From: Acidimicrobiaceae bacterium
GTDB lineage: Bacteria; Actinomycetota; Acidimicrobiia; Acidimicrobiales; Palsa-688
NCBI GenBank assembly: GCA_030838025.1
Contig: JAUTXM010000408.1
Location: forward strand, 1-9,717
DNA: 9,717 nucleotides
Reading direction: 5' to 3'
A program made the position numbers and the translations under genes. Shown piece by piece: positions 1 to 6,300 of this stretch. How positions within the stretch are numbered: position 1 is the stretch's first letter; the number at the start of each line of letters is the position of its first letter. The notes under the pieces were generated by a model that was not told where the DNA came from, ran no database searches, and saw nothing but the letters and a program-made list of their open reading frames with translations.

Positions 1-37
1 GGAACTCGTCGAACATCTCCTTCCAGGCGGCGGCGTG
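1..37. repeat. 37-bp direct repeat, copy at window edge
   Basis: The first 37 bases are identical to 595-631. On the minus strand they encode HAAAWKEMFDEF at the 3' end of the HAD gene. The copies are 594 bp apart, a multiple of three, so the reading frame is kept. The copy may extend beyond the window. Confidence 0.95.
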
Positions 38-709
38 GCTCACCCGGTCCACGCCGACCACAAAGCCGAAGCCACCGGCTCGGCCCGCCTCGACCCCCGC
101 CAGGGCATCCTCGAACACCGCCGCGGCCGCCGGCTCGAGGCCCAGGGCCGCGGCACCAGCGAGGAACATGTCAGGAGCGGGCTTGCCCGCCAGCTGCCGC
201 TCGGCCGCCACCAGTCCGTCGATGCGAGCCTCGAACAAGGCTGCGATTCCGGCGGCGTCGAGCACTTGGGCGGTATTGGCGCTCGATGACACCACCGCTC
301 GGCGCAGCCCGTGGTCGCGGACCGCCTGGACATAGCGCACCGAACCCTCGAACACCTCCACCCCGTCGTGGGCCAGCCGCTCCAGCACCAGTTCGTTCTT
401 GCGATTCCCGAGGCCGTTGATCGTGAGCGCGTCGGGAGGGTCGTCTGCGTCGCCTGCCGGCAGGAGGATCCCCCGTGAGGCGAGGAAGGAGCGGGTCCCG
501 TCGGCGCGCGGCCGGCCGTCGACGTAGGGGCCGTAGTCGTCGTTTACGTCGAAGGGCACGAAGGCCTCCCCGGTCTGAGTGGCGTGGGCGCGCAGGAACT
601 CGTCGAACATCTCCTTCCAGGCGGCGGCGTGCACCGAGGCGGTACGGGTCAGCACGCCGTCGAGGTCGAACAGGCAGCCGTGTATGCCATCGGGCAGGCC
701 GAGGGTCAT
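1..709 (-). CDS. Beta-phosphoglucomutase-like HAD hydrolase, 3' end cut by window edge
   Basis: This is a HAD subfamily IA hydrolase of the beta-phosphoglucomutase type, which interconverts or dephosphorylates small sugar phosphates in the cytoplasm. The frame reads from ATG at 709 to the edge, 236 codons. Motif I is FDLDGVLT (D15 nucleophile, D17 acid/base), motif II is the Ser run at 141-143, motif III is K176 in AGKPAPD, and motif IV is FEDALAGVEA (E200, D201). The cap lies between motifs I and II. In actinobacteria this subfamily often sits beside a GH65 disaccharide phosphorylase and handles the beta-glucose 1-phosphate released; that partner would lie off the window, so this is inference. 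After GVDRVS, where the family normally ends with about 20 residues, the frame instead repeats residues 27-38 exactly. The natural C-terminus is therefore missing or misassembled. No clear Shine-Dalgarno precedes the ATG. Confidence 0.9.
   Translation of the reverse strand, partial: MTLGLPDGIHGCLFDLDGVLTRTASVHAAAWKEMFDEFLRAHATQTGEAFVPFDVNDDYGPYVDGRPRADGTRSFLASRGILLPAGDADDPPDALTINGLGNRKNELVLERLAHDGVEVFEGSVRYVQAVRDHGLRRAVVSSSANTAQVLDAAGIAALFEARIDGLVAAERQLAGKPAPDMFLAGAAALGLEPAAAAVFEDALAGVEAGRAGGFGFVVGVDRVSHAAAWKEMFDEF
595..631. repeat. 37-bp direct repeat, internal copy
   Basis: This is the native copy of the repeat. It encodes residues 27-38 of the HAD hydrolase, just after motif I. The flanks on both sides differ from the edge copy where they can be compared. 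Confidence 0.95.
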
Positions 710-816
710 CGGGCGCCAACCAGCGCGCTGTCTCGCATGCCCGGCCGATCGTAGGCGCGCCGGTCGAAGAAATGCGGTGTCGTGACGTCGTGCGATGCTG
801 GTGTGGTGCTGGTGCG

Positions 817-1323
817 ATGACGATGCCTTCGGTTGGCCGGAAACGCGTAGCGATGGTCTGCCTGGGCAATATCTGCCGCTCGCCGATGGCGGCGGTCGTC
901 GGTCGGGCGATGGTCGAGGAGGCGGGGCTAGGCGAGCGATTCCTGGTCGAATCCTTCGGCACCGCCGGCTACCACGTGGGAGAGGCGGCTGACCGCAGGG
1001 CGGTGGCCGCCCTTCGCCGACGGGGATGGCCGGCGGGCGACGCCCACCGGGCTCGGCGAATCACGCCCGACGACGTCGCCGATTGCGAGCTCGTCTTGTG
1101 CGCCGATCGTTCGAATGTCGACCAGGTACTGCGTCTCGTTCGCGGGCCGCGAGACCGGTCGCACATTCAGCTGCTGCGCTCGTTCGACCCCGCAGCGCCA
1201 CCAGGCGACGATGAGGTGCCGGATCCGTGGGGCGGAGACAGCAGCGACTTTGACCACACACTTGAGCTGATCGAGGCGGCGTGCCGTGGGCTCGTCGAGC
1301 GACTGGCTGTCGCGGTTCGATAA
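817..1323 (+). CDS. Low-molecular-weight protein tyrosine phosphatase family
   Basis: A cytosolic LMW-PTP of about 168 residues, normal for the family. The P-loop CLGNICRSP gives the nucleophile C15 and the phosphate-binding R21 (CX5R). The general acid is D136 in DPWGG. The family hydrolyses phosphotyrosine, phosphoarginine or small phosphate esters, and the subtype cannot be read from motifs alone. The next gene overlaps it by 38 bp and is a fructosamine-kinase homologue. A human LMW-PTP isoform is reported to dephosphorylate protein-bound ribulosamine 5-phosphate, which then becomes a substrate for kinases of that family, so a deglycation role is a reasonable inference. The start at 817 (MTMPSVG) is preferred, with in-frame ATGs at 823 and 853 as alternatives. 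No clear Shine-Dalgarno is seen, so a leaderless message is possible. The gene is divergent from the HAD gene across about 107 bp. Confidence 0.92.
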   Translation: MTMPSVGRKRVAMVCLGNICRSPMAAVVGRAMVEEAGLGERFLVESFGTAGYHVGEAADRRAVAALRRRGWPAGDAHRARRITPDDVADCELVLCADRSNVDQVLRLVRGPRDRSHIQLLRSFDPAAPPGDDEVPDPWGGDSSDFDHTLELIEAACRGLVERLAVAVR

Positions 1324-2080
1324 CGCACTGGGCCGACCGGATGCTGTCGAGGTTCTGACCGCTACGACCTGGCGAGTCGCCCTCGACGGACGGCGCCTGG
1401 TGGCAAAGGTCGGCCCGGGCGTGGCCGACGAGGCCGACGGACTGCGCCAGTTGGCGTCGGTGCCCGGGGCGCCGCCGGTTCCCGAGGTGGTACTCCTGAC
1501 GGCCGACCTCCTGGTCACGACCTGGATCGAACAGGGCCAGCGTCGCGGTGCCGCAGAGGAGGGCCTCGGAGAGGCGCTCGCCAACCTGCACGCGGCACCC
1601 TGGAAACGGTGGGGGAGCGGTTCGGCGTGGATCGGCGATTGCCCGGTCGATGCCAGTGAGTCGCCGACTGCGGCCGCGTTCTACGGCGAACGACTCTCGG
1701 ATCTGGCCCGCCGCTGCGATCTCCGCGGAGCCATCGAGCCCGTCGTGGCGCGCCTCGACGTTCTCCTCCCGCCGGGCGACCCGTGTCTCGTGCATGGTGA
1801 CCTCTGGTGGGGCAACGTGCTCTGGGGAGTGGACGGGCGGGCGTGGCTGATCGACCCGTCCGTGCATGGCGGTCATGCCGAGGAGGATCTCGCCATGCTG
1901 GCGCTGTTCGGGGCATTGCCCACGCGCCTGGTTGACGCCTACGGGGAGCGAAACCCACTGGCTGATGGCTGGGAGGAGCGAGTGGAGCTGTTCCAGTTGT
2001 ACCCGCTCCTGGTTCACACCGTGCTGTTCGGGGGCGGGTACCGATCGCGTGCGGCCGCCATCGCCCGCCGCTTCGCTTGA
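1286..2080 (+). CDS. Fructosamine/ribulosamine 3-kinase family protein
   Basis: A 264-residue kinase of the fructosamine-3-kinase family (protein-kinase-like fold). The N-lobe ATP-binding Lys is probably K41 in LVAKVG, with E49 as its likely partner. The catalytic loop is HGDLWWGN (H170, D172) and the metal-binding motif is LIDPSVHGGHAEEDLAML (D190), a close match to the family signature. These enzymes phosphorylate O3 of ketosamines formed when sugars or sugar phosphates react with protein amines; the product is unstable and releases the free amine. Bacterial members mostly prefer ribulosamines and erythrulosamines to fructosamines. The start is GTG at 1286 with GAGG at 1273-1276, which places 38 bp inside the phosphatase gene and implies translational coupling. 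It is slightly shorter than typical members (about 290), with a short N-terminus but all key motifs present. Confidence 0.9.
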   Translation: MGSSSDWLSRFDNALGRPDAVEVLTATTWRVALDGRRLVAKVGPGVADEADGLRQLASVPGAPPVPEVVLLTADLLVTTWIEQGQRRGAAEEGLGEALANLHAAPWKRWGSGSAWIGDCPVDASESPTAAAFYGERLSDLARRCDLRGAIEPVVARLDVLLPPGDPCLVHGDLWWGNVLWGVDGRAWLIDPSVHGGHAEEDLAMLALFGALPTRLVDAYGERNPLADGWEERVELFQLYPLLVHTVLFGGGYRSRAAAIARRFA

Positions 2081-2239
2081 GTCGGGCGGCTGGTCGGTTG
2101 GGCCGCCGGGCTAGGGCGGGTGGGGGGGCTGGGCGGCCGCGCGGCTGGGGGGCTGGGCGGCTGGGGGGCTGGGCGGCTGGGGGGCTGGGCGGCTGGGCGG
2201 CTCAAGTCCCGCGGCGAACGTCCCGATGTACACCTTGTA
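2081..2239 (+). other. Leader region of the diguanylate cyclase
   Basis: This stretch lies between the kinase stop and the chosen cyclase ATG. A GC-rich hairpin (GGCGGC at 2085-2090 with GCCGCC at 2102-2107, 11-nt loop) has no T tract, so it is only a weak terminator candidate. The G-rich minisatellite follows. From GTG 2120 the frame is open through the repeat into the cyclase and would add 40 Gly/Ala/Arg/Trp-rich residues. I see no convincing -35/-10 pair. Confidence 0.5.
2121..2200 (+). repeat. G-rich 16-bp tandem repeat with G-quadruplex potential
   Basis: Three perfect copies of CTGGGGGGCTGGGCGG occupy 2145-2160, 2161-2176 and 2177-2192, followed by a half unit (CTGGGCGG) at 2193-2200. 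A diverged copy lies at 2121-2136. Each unit supplies a G6 and a G3 run on the plus strand, so a G-quadruplex can form in the DNA or in the cyclase mRNA leader. The unit length is not a multiple of three, so a copy change would shift the frame of anything translated across it. Confidence 0.9.
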
Positions 2240-3847
2240 ATGGATCTTCCGAGCCTGGCGCTGACCACCGGCTCGACGTGCGGAAACGACCATCTGGTTG
2301 AGTTCTACGAAAACGAATCATTCATGGTCGATACAGTCACCGCCTTCCTTGGGCCGGCCCTGCGCGAGGGGGATGTCGCGATCGTCGTGGCGACCGCCAG
2401 CCATCGCCAGAGCTTCGAGACCGGCATCTCGAAGGCCGGAATCGACGTCGACGCAGCCGTCCGAGGCGGCCGGTATCTCGCCTTCGACGCAGCCGATCTG
2501 CTGTCGCGCTTCATGGTCGGCGGCCGACTCGCTCCAGGGGCGTTCCGAGAAACGATCGGGTCGGTCATCGAGGGCGCGGCACGGGGTGGACGCAGGATTC
2601 AGGTGTACGGCGAGATGGTGGCCCTCCTCTGGGCCAATGGCGACGAGGAGGCAGCGCTCGGCCTCGGGGACCTCTGGAACCAGCTCCAGCAGTCCCGCTC
2701 CTTTGCGCTTCTTTCCGCCTATCCGATGAGCGCTTTTGACCGCGAGACCAACGCCGCGGCGTTCAAGCACATCTGTGATCAGCACACGATGGTGATACCG
2801 AGCGAGGGCTATTCCTTGGTTGTCGGACCGGCCGAGCAGTCACGGGCGGTAGCGCAGCTTCAGCAGCAGCGCGATGCGTTGCAGACCGAAGTACGACGCC
2901 TTGAGGGTTTTCAGAACGGAGACATCCCTCTCGCGCTCCGAGAGGACGCACCCGGCGAGCAACGCGATCTGGCCGTCGACCGCCGAGACTTGGCCGTCGA
3001 CCGGCGATACTTGGCCGTCGACCGCCGAGACTGGGCCGGTAACCGTCGCGACGAAGCGGGTATCCGGCGTGACTACGCGGGTGACCTGCGAGATCATGCC
3101 GCCGACCAGAGGGATCAGGCGGCCGACGAACGGGACCAGGCAGCGGACCAGCGAGACCAAGCGGCCGAACGATCGGAATCGTCCATAACGCCCACGGGCA
3201 AGACGGGACCTCGCAACGAGTCAGCCCTGGCGCGGCGGCAAGCCGCGGCCGACAGACGACGAGCGTCGCAAGATCGGGGAGCGGGGGCCAGCGAACGCAC
3301 GGAGGCCGAACTCGATCGCGACACCGCGCTCGCCGATCGGGGGGCATCGGCGCGCGAGCGCGAACACGCGTCCCACGACGATTTGACCGGTGCCTACCTC
3401 CGCGGCGCCGGGTTCGTGGAACTGGAACGCGATATCGGCAGAGCCAGGCGCGACCGACAACCCCTCGTCCTGGTGTTCGCCGATGTCGACGGCCTCAAGG
3501 TCATCAACGACGTGCATGGCCACGCGGCCGGAGACCGAACACTCTTGGCGGTTGCAAGCGCCCTTCGAGCGAAGTTGCGCCCGCATGACCTGATCATTCG
3601 ATACGGAGGTGACGAGTTCGTCTGTGCAATCTCCGGTGCGAAGACAGCAGACGCCCGGGAGCGACTGGCGCTCGTCAACGCCGCCCTGGCCGACGGGCCC
3701 GAGCACGGTTCGATATCCGTTGGCCTCGCCGAGTTGTTGCCGTTTGATTCTGCCGGAGACCTCGTCGCCCGGGCGGACGCGGCGCTCTACCGGCAACGGC
3801 GGCGGACGAGGTCCACCCGCCCCGCGATGGCAGGCGTACCTAGTTGA
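2240..3847 (+). CDS. MEDS-domain diguanylate cyclase (GGDEF) with heptad-repeat linker
   Basis: A soluble protein of about 535 residues that probably makes cyclic di-GMP from two GTP. Domain order: MEDS sensory domain at about 17-195 (DHLVEFYENESF to HTMVIPSEGY); a short Gln-rich coiled coil; eleven 7-residue repeats at 237-313; a second Arg/Ala/Asp-rich helical stretch; and a GGDEF domain at about 380-525. The active site is intact: FADVD (D415, D417) and GGDEF at 456-460. The allosteric inhibition site RPHD (447-450) lies exactly five residues before GGDEF, so product feedback is expected. No membrane segment is seen. MEDS was named from the dichloromethane-metabolism regulator DcmR; its ligand here is unknown. 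ATG 2240 is chosen because the upstream extension is low-complexity repeat; GTG 2120 is the alternative. It overlaps the convergent methyltransferase by 8 bp. Confidence 0.92.
   Translation: MDLPSLALTTGSTCGNDHLVEFYENESFMVDTVTAFLGPALREGDVAIVVATASHRQSFETGISKAGIDVDAAVRGGRYLAFDAADLLSRFMVGGRLAPGAFRETIGSVIEGAARGGRRIQVYGEMVALLWANGDEEAALGLGDLWNQLQQSRSFALLSAYPMSAFDRETNAAAFKHICDQHTMVIPSEGYSLVVGPAEQSRAVAQLQQQRDALQTEVRRLEGFQNGDIPLALREDAPGEQRDLAVDRRDLAVDRRYLAVDRRDWAGNRRDEAGIRRDYAGDLRDHAADQRDQAADERDQAADQRDQAAERSESSITPTGKTGPRNESALARRQAAADRRRASQDRGAGASERTEAELDRDTALADRGASAREREHASHDDLTGAYLRGAGFVELERDIGRARRDRQPLVLVFADVDGLKVINDVHGHAAGDRTLLAVASALRAKLRPHDLIIRYGGDEFVCAISGAKTADARERLALVNAALADGPEHGSISVGLAELLPFDSAGDLVARADAALYRQRRRTRSTRPAMAGVPS
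2948..3178 (+). repeat. Eleven 21-bp tandem repeats encoding xAxDxRD heptads
   Basis: Eleven in-frame 21-bp units. Four early units are nearly identical (GCCGTCGACCG core at 2969-2989, 2990-3010 and 3011-3031, with a diverged fourth at 3032-3052), while later units have drifted in DNA but keep the peptide pattern (LAVDRRD, then QAADQRD). Regular Ala, Asp and Arg-Asp spacing suggests a long charged helix between sensor and cyclase. Confidence 0.92.
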
Positions 3848-4607
3848 TGTGAGCGCAGATGGCGCGAACGTCGCCGTCCTCGTCAGCCATGATCTCGAGT
3901 CCCTCGAATCCGACGGCTCGAAGCACATCTCCGAGCGGTTCGGCTTGGTCTCCGCCCAACTCCAGCAGTAGCCAGCCGCCGGAACGGAGCCAGGTTGTGC
4001 TTCTTCGGGCGACCTCAGTCAGAAGCTCGATGCCGTCGATCCCGCCATCCAGTGCGAGCCGGGGTTCAAATGCCTGGACATCGCGGGGGAGCAGACGAAG
4101 GGAGTCGGTCGGCACGTACGGCACGACGGCAGTCAACACATCGACGCGGTGCTCGAACTCCCGCGGCAGCGGATCATCCAGGAAGCCCTCGAATACCTCC
4201 ACGCCGTTGCCCCTGGCACAGTGCACGGCGGCGCGATCGAGCTCGGTTGCGATCACCCGCGCCGTGGGCACGGTTGTGGTCATCACGGCGGCAATGGCAC
4301 CGGCGCCCGTGCACAGATCTGCGCCGACCCCCGCCGAAGGCAGGAGGGTGGCCGCTCTTCGGGCGAGCGGCTCGGTCTGCCATCTCGGCACGTAGACGCC
4401 CGGGGTGACGATCAGCTCGACCCCGCAGAACGTGACCGTCCCGGTCAGCCATGCGATGGGCTCGCCCTCGGTGCGCCGGGTGACCAGGTCTGTGAGCACC
4501 TCGGTATCCCCGCCTGCGGCCCGAATCAGCTCCTCCGCTTCCTCCGCTGCCGCAATGCAACCCGCCTGGGCAAGCATCTCCGTCACCGACACCCGATCCA
4601 ACCGCAC
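3840..4607 (-). CDS. PrmC/HemK-related methyltransferase with altered NPPY motif
   Basis: A 255-residue class I SAM-dependent methyltransferase resembling the actinobacterial PrmC-related group annotated as putative protein N5-glutamine methyltransferases. It has an N-terminal helical region, the hinge VTPGVYVPRWQTEPLA (about 68-82), SAM motif I ADLCTGAGA (96-104), an acidic motif II ATELD (120-124) and the later LALDGGIDGIELL. PrmC proper methylates the GGQ glutamine of release factors through an NPPY motif; this subgroup usually has NVPYVPTD. Here the same place reads VVPYVPTD (161-168), so the Asn that orients the target amide is Val. It may have a changed substrate or little activity. The GTG start at 4607 is the first possible, because an in-frame stop lies two codons upstream. 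It is divergent from the efflux transporter and convergent with the cyclase, so it is probably transcribed alone. Confidence 0.85.
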   Translation of the reverse strand: MRLDRVSVTEMLAQAGCIAAAEEAEELIRAAGGDTEVLTDLVTRRTEGEPIAWLTGTVTFCGVELIVTPGVYVPRWQTEPLARRAATLLPSAGVGADLCTGAGAIAAVMTTTVPTARVIATELDRAAVHCARGNGVEVFEGFLDDPLPREFEHRVDVLTAVVPYVPTDSLRLLPRDVQAFEPRLALDGGIDGIELLTEVARRSTTWLRSGGWLLLELGGDQAEPLGDVLRAVGFEGLEIMADEDGDVRAICAHIN

Positions 4608-4676
4608 ATGTCAGTCTGTCCTGTCCGACGGCCCTCGATTTCCGTGCCGGCACGCCGAATCGACCCACGTCGGAAT

Positions 4677-4694
4677 GTTCGACCTGTATCGAAC
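4677..4694. promoter_or_regulatory. Upstream operator-like palindrome of the efflux module
   Basis: An 18-bp inverted repeat with half-sites GTTCGA and TCGAAC around 6 bp. It shares GTTCGAnnnnnTATCGAAC-type architecture with the second site 26 bp downstream (start to start). It lies between the divergent methyltransferase and transporter genes and is a plausible binding site for the ArsR-type regulator encoded after the transporter. Confidence 0.7.
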
Positions 4695-4697
4695 GTT

Positions 4698-4701
4698 GGA
4701 G
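4698..4701 (+). promoter_or_regulatory. Ribosome binding site of the efflux transporter
   Basis: GGAG lies 6 nt before ATG 4708, between the two palindromes. It decides the start: the other in-frame ATG at 4675 has no properly spaced Shine-Dalgarno and would add residues not expected in the family. Confidence 0.65.
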
Positions 4702-4702
4702 A

Positions 4703-4720
4703 GTTCGATGAGTATCGAAC
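4703..4720. promoter_or_regulatory. Second operator-like palindrome, covering the transporter start codon
   Basis: GTTCGAT and ATCGAAC form perfect 7-bp arms around GAGT. The transporter ATG (4708-4710) lies inside the site, so bound repressor would sit at the very start of the coding region. Together with the first site this suggests cooperative binding of two dimers. Confidence 0.72.
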
Positions 4721-6300
4721 ATAGCGAACTGGTGACGAACGAGGACACCCGCGACTACGACCGGCGGTGGTGGACACTGGGCGTGCTCTGCATGAGCCTG
4801 GTGATGATCGTGGTGGCAAACGCCTCCCTGAACGTGGCCCTGCCAACCCTGACGAAGGATTTGAGCGCGAGCTCGAGCGCTCTCCAGTGGATCGTCGATG
4901 CCTACAGCCTCGTGTTCGCGGGCCTGTTGCTCACTGCCGGAGCCCTCGGCGACCGCTTTGGTCGGCGGTTTGCACTCAATGTCGGGCTCGTGACCTTCGG
5001 ACTCGCTTCGGGGATGGCCGCCCTGGCCAGTTCCTCGGGCCAGCTGATACTGGCCCGGGCTGCCATGGGCATCGGAGCGGCCCTGGTCATGCCCTCGACC
5101 TTGTCGGTCCTGGCGCATGTCTTCCCCGCGCACGAGCGGCCACGAGCCATTGCCATCTGGACCGGCTTCGCCGGTGTGGGCGCCGGACTCGGGGGCGTCA
5201 CGAGCGGGTGGTTGCTGCAACATTTCTGGTGGGGTTCGATCTTTCTCACCAACGTCTGCGTGGTGGCCGTCGCCCTGGTCGCCGGTGCCTTCTTTGTGCC
5301 ATCGTCGAAGACCGACCGCACCCCGACGCTGGATCCAGTGGGAGCCATCTTGTCCATTGCCGGGCTGGGAAGCCTGATCTACGCCATCATCGAGGCTCCC
5401 GTCGCCGGTTGGATTTCGTGGACGACGCTGGGTTCGTTCGCCATCGCAGCCGCAGTGCTGGCCGGCTTCGCCAGATGGGAGCTGAGGACGCCGGAACCGA
5501 TGCTTGACCTGCGTTTCTTCCGTAACCCGCGATTCACCGCGGCCGCCAGCAGTATCACGTTGATCTTCTTCGTGATGTTCGGAATGATCTTCGTGCTGAC
5601 CCAATACCTCCAGTCCGTCGTGGGATACAGCCCTCTGGAGGCGGGAGTTCGCATGCTGCCCTGGGCGCTCGTCTACATGATCTCAGCGCCACGATCCGCC
5701 CGCCTGGTGGAACGATGGGGCCACCGACGGGTCGTCAGTACCGGACTCGCGATCGTCGCTACCGGGCTGGCACTGCTCTCGCGAAGTGGGCTCCACGGCA
5801 ACTACGCCATATTGGCCCTGTCGCTGGTCATCACCGCCGCCGGTATGGGAATGGTCACTGCCCCCTCGACGGGTGCCATCGTCAGCTCCCTGCCGCTACA
5901 CAAAGCGGGGGTCGGATCAGCCGTCAATGACACCACGAGAGAGCTCGGGGGTGCCCTCGGAGTCGCCGTCGTTGGCAGCATCCTGGCGTCGCTGTACCGC
6001 GGAGACATCACGCACCGGATCGCGGGACTGCCCGACGCGGCCCATTCGGCCACCGCTTCGCTGGGCGCGGCGCTGCAGGCCAGTACTGCTCTCCCGCGAC
6101 CGAGCGCCGGCGCCTTGGTCGCCGCCGCCCGCGAGTCGTATGTCCACGCCTTCGACCTCACCATTGCGGTGACCACGTTGGTCGCGCTGTTGGCGTCGGG
6201 CCTGGTGTGGTGGCTGCTTCGGCCCGTCTCCGTCGAAGTCGCCGACATGGATGTCGACGGCGCCGTCGACGGAGCCCCGATGGCCCTGGAGGCGGCATAG
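4708..6300 (+). CDS. DHA2-family (EmrB/QacA-type) MFS drug efflux transporter
   Basis: A 530-residue inner-membrane drug:H+ antiporter of the DHA2 group, for which 14 transmembrane helices are expected. A cytosolic N-terminus (about 25 residues) leads to the first helix at WWTLGVLCMSLVMIVVANAS. Motif A in loop 2-3 is GALGDRFGRR (D82). The helix-5 region carries GVGAGLGGVTSGWLL, the motif C area, and the late helix has NDTTRELGGALGVAVVGS (about 407-424), typical of DHA2. The C-terminal tail is short and acidic. The exported compound cannot be predicted. The gene is controlled by two palindromes, one over its start codon, and its TAG stop shares one base with the GTG start of the ArsR-type regulator. 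This fits a drug-inducible autoregulated operon. Confidence 0.93.
   Translation: MSIEHSELVTNEDTRDYDRRWWTLGVLCMSLVMIVVANASLNVALPTLTKDLSASSSALQWIVDAYSLVFAGLLLTAGALGDRFGRRFALNVGLVTFGLASGMAALASSSGQLILARAAMGIGAALVMPSTLSVLAHVFPAHERPRAIAIWTGFAGVGAGLGGVTSGWLLQHFWWGSIFLTNVCVVAVALVAGAFFVPSSKTDRTPTLDPVGAILSIAGLGSLIYAIIEAPVAGWISWTTLGSFAIAAAVLAGFARWELRTPEPMLDLRFFRNPRFTAAASSITLIFFVMFGMIFVLTQYLQSVVGYSPLEAGVRMLPWALVYMISAPRSARLVERWGHRRVVSTGLAIVATGLALLSRSGLHGNYAILALSLVITAAGMGMVTAPSTGAIVSSLPLHKAGVGSAVNDTTRELGGALGVAVVGSILASLYRGDITHRIAGLPDAAHSATASLGAALQASTALPRPSAGALVAAARESYVHAFDLTIAVTTLVALLASGLVWWLLRPVSVEVADMDVDGAVDGAPMALEAA
6288..6292 (+). promoter_or_regulatory. Ribosome binding site of the ArsR-type regulator
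   Basis: GGAGG inside the last codons of the transporter, 7 nt before GTG 6300. The strong match and spacing favour this GTG over ATG 6315 and imply translational coupling to the transporter. Confidence 0.7.

Noticed and set aside
475..816. N-terminal extension of the phosphatase from 475
   Set aside because: The residues are Arg-rich and antisense to the HAD gene; LMW-PTPs start only a few residues before the P-loop strand.
171..962. Long minus-strand open frame across the HAD and phosphatase region
   Set aside because: It is antisense to, or out of frame with, two genes with intact catalytic motifs, and its Arg/Pro-rich translation shows no domain; typical of GC-rich shadow frames.
2948..3178. 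Tandem repeats as a CRISPR-like array
   Set aside because: The units are contiguous with no spacers and encode regular heptads in the frame of the cyclase.
4405..4707. N-terminal extension of the transporter to 4405 or to ATG 4675
   Set aside because: The extension lies antisense to the methyltransferase coding sequence and in the operator region; GGAG with 6-nt spacing supports ATG 4708.
4174..5604. 476-codon minus-strand open frame opposite the transporter
   Set aside because: The translation is Gly/His/Arg-rich without a domain, and the opposite strand carries a complete DHA2 transporter and the methyltransferase frame.
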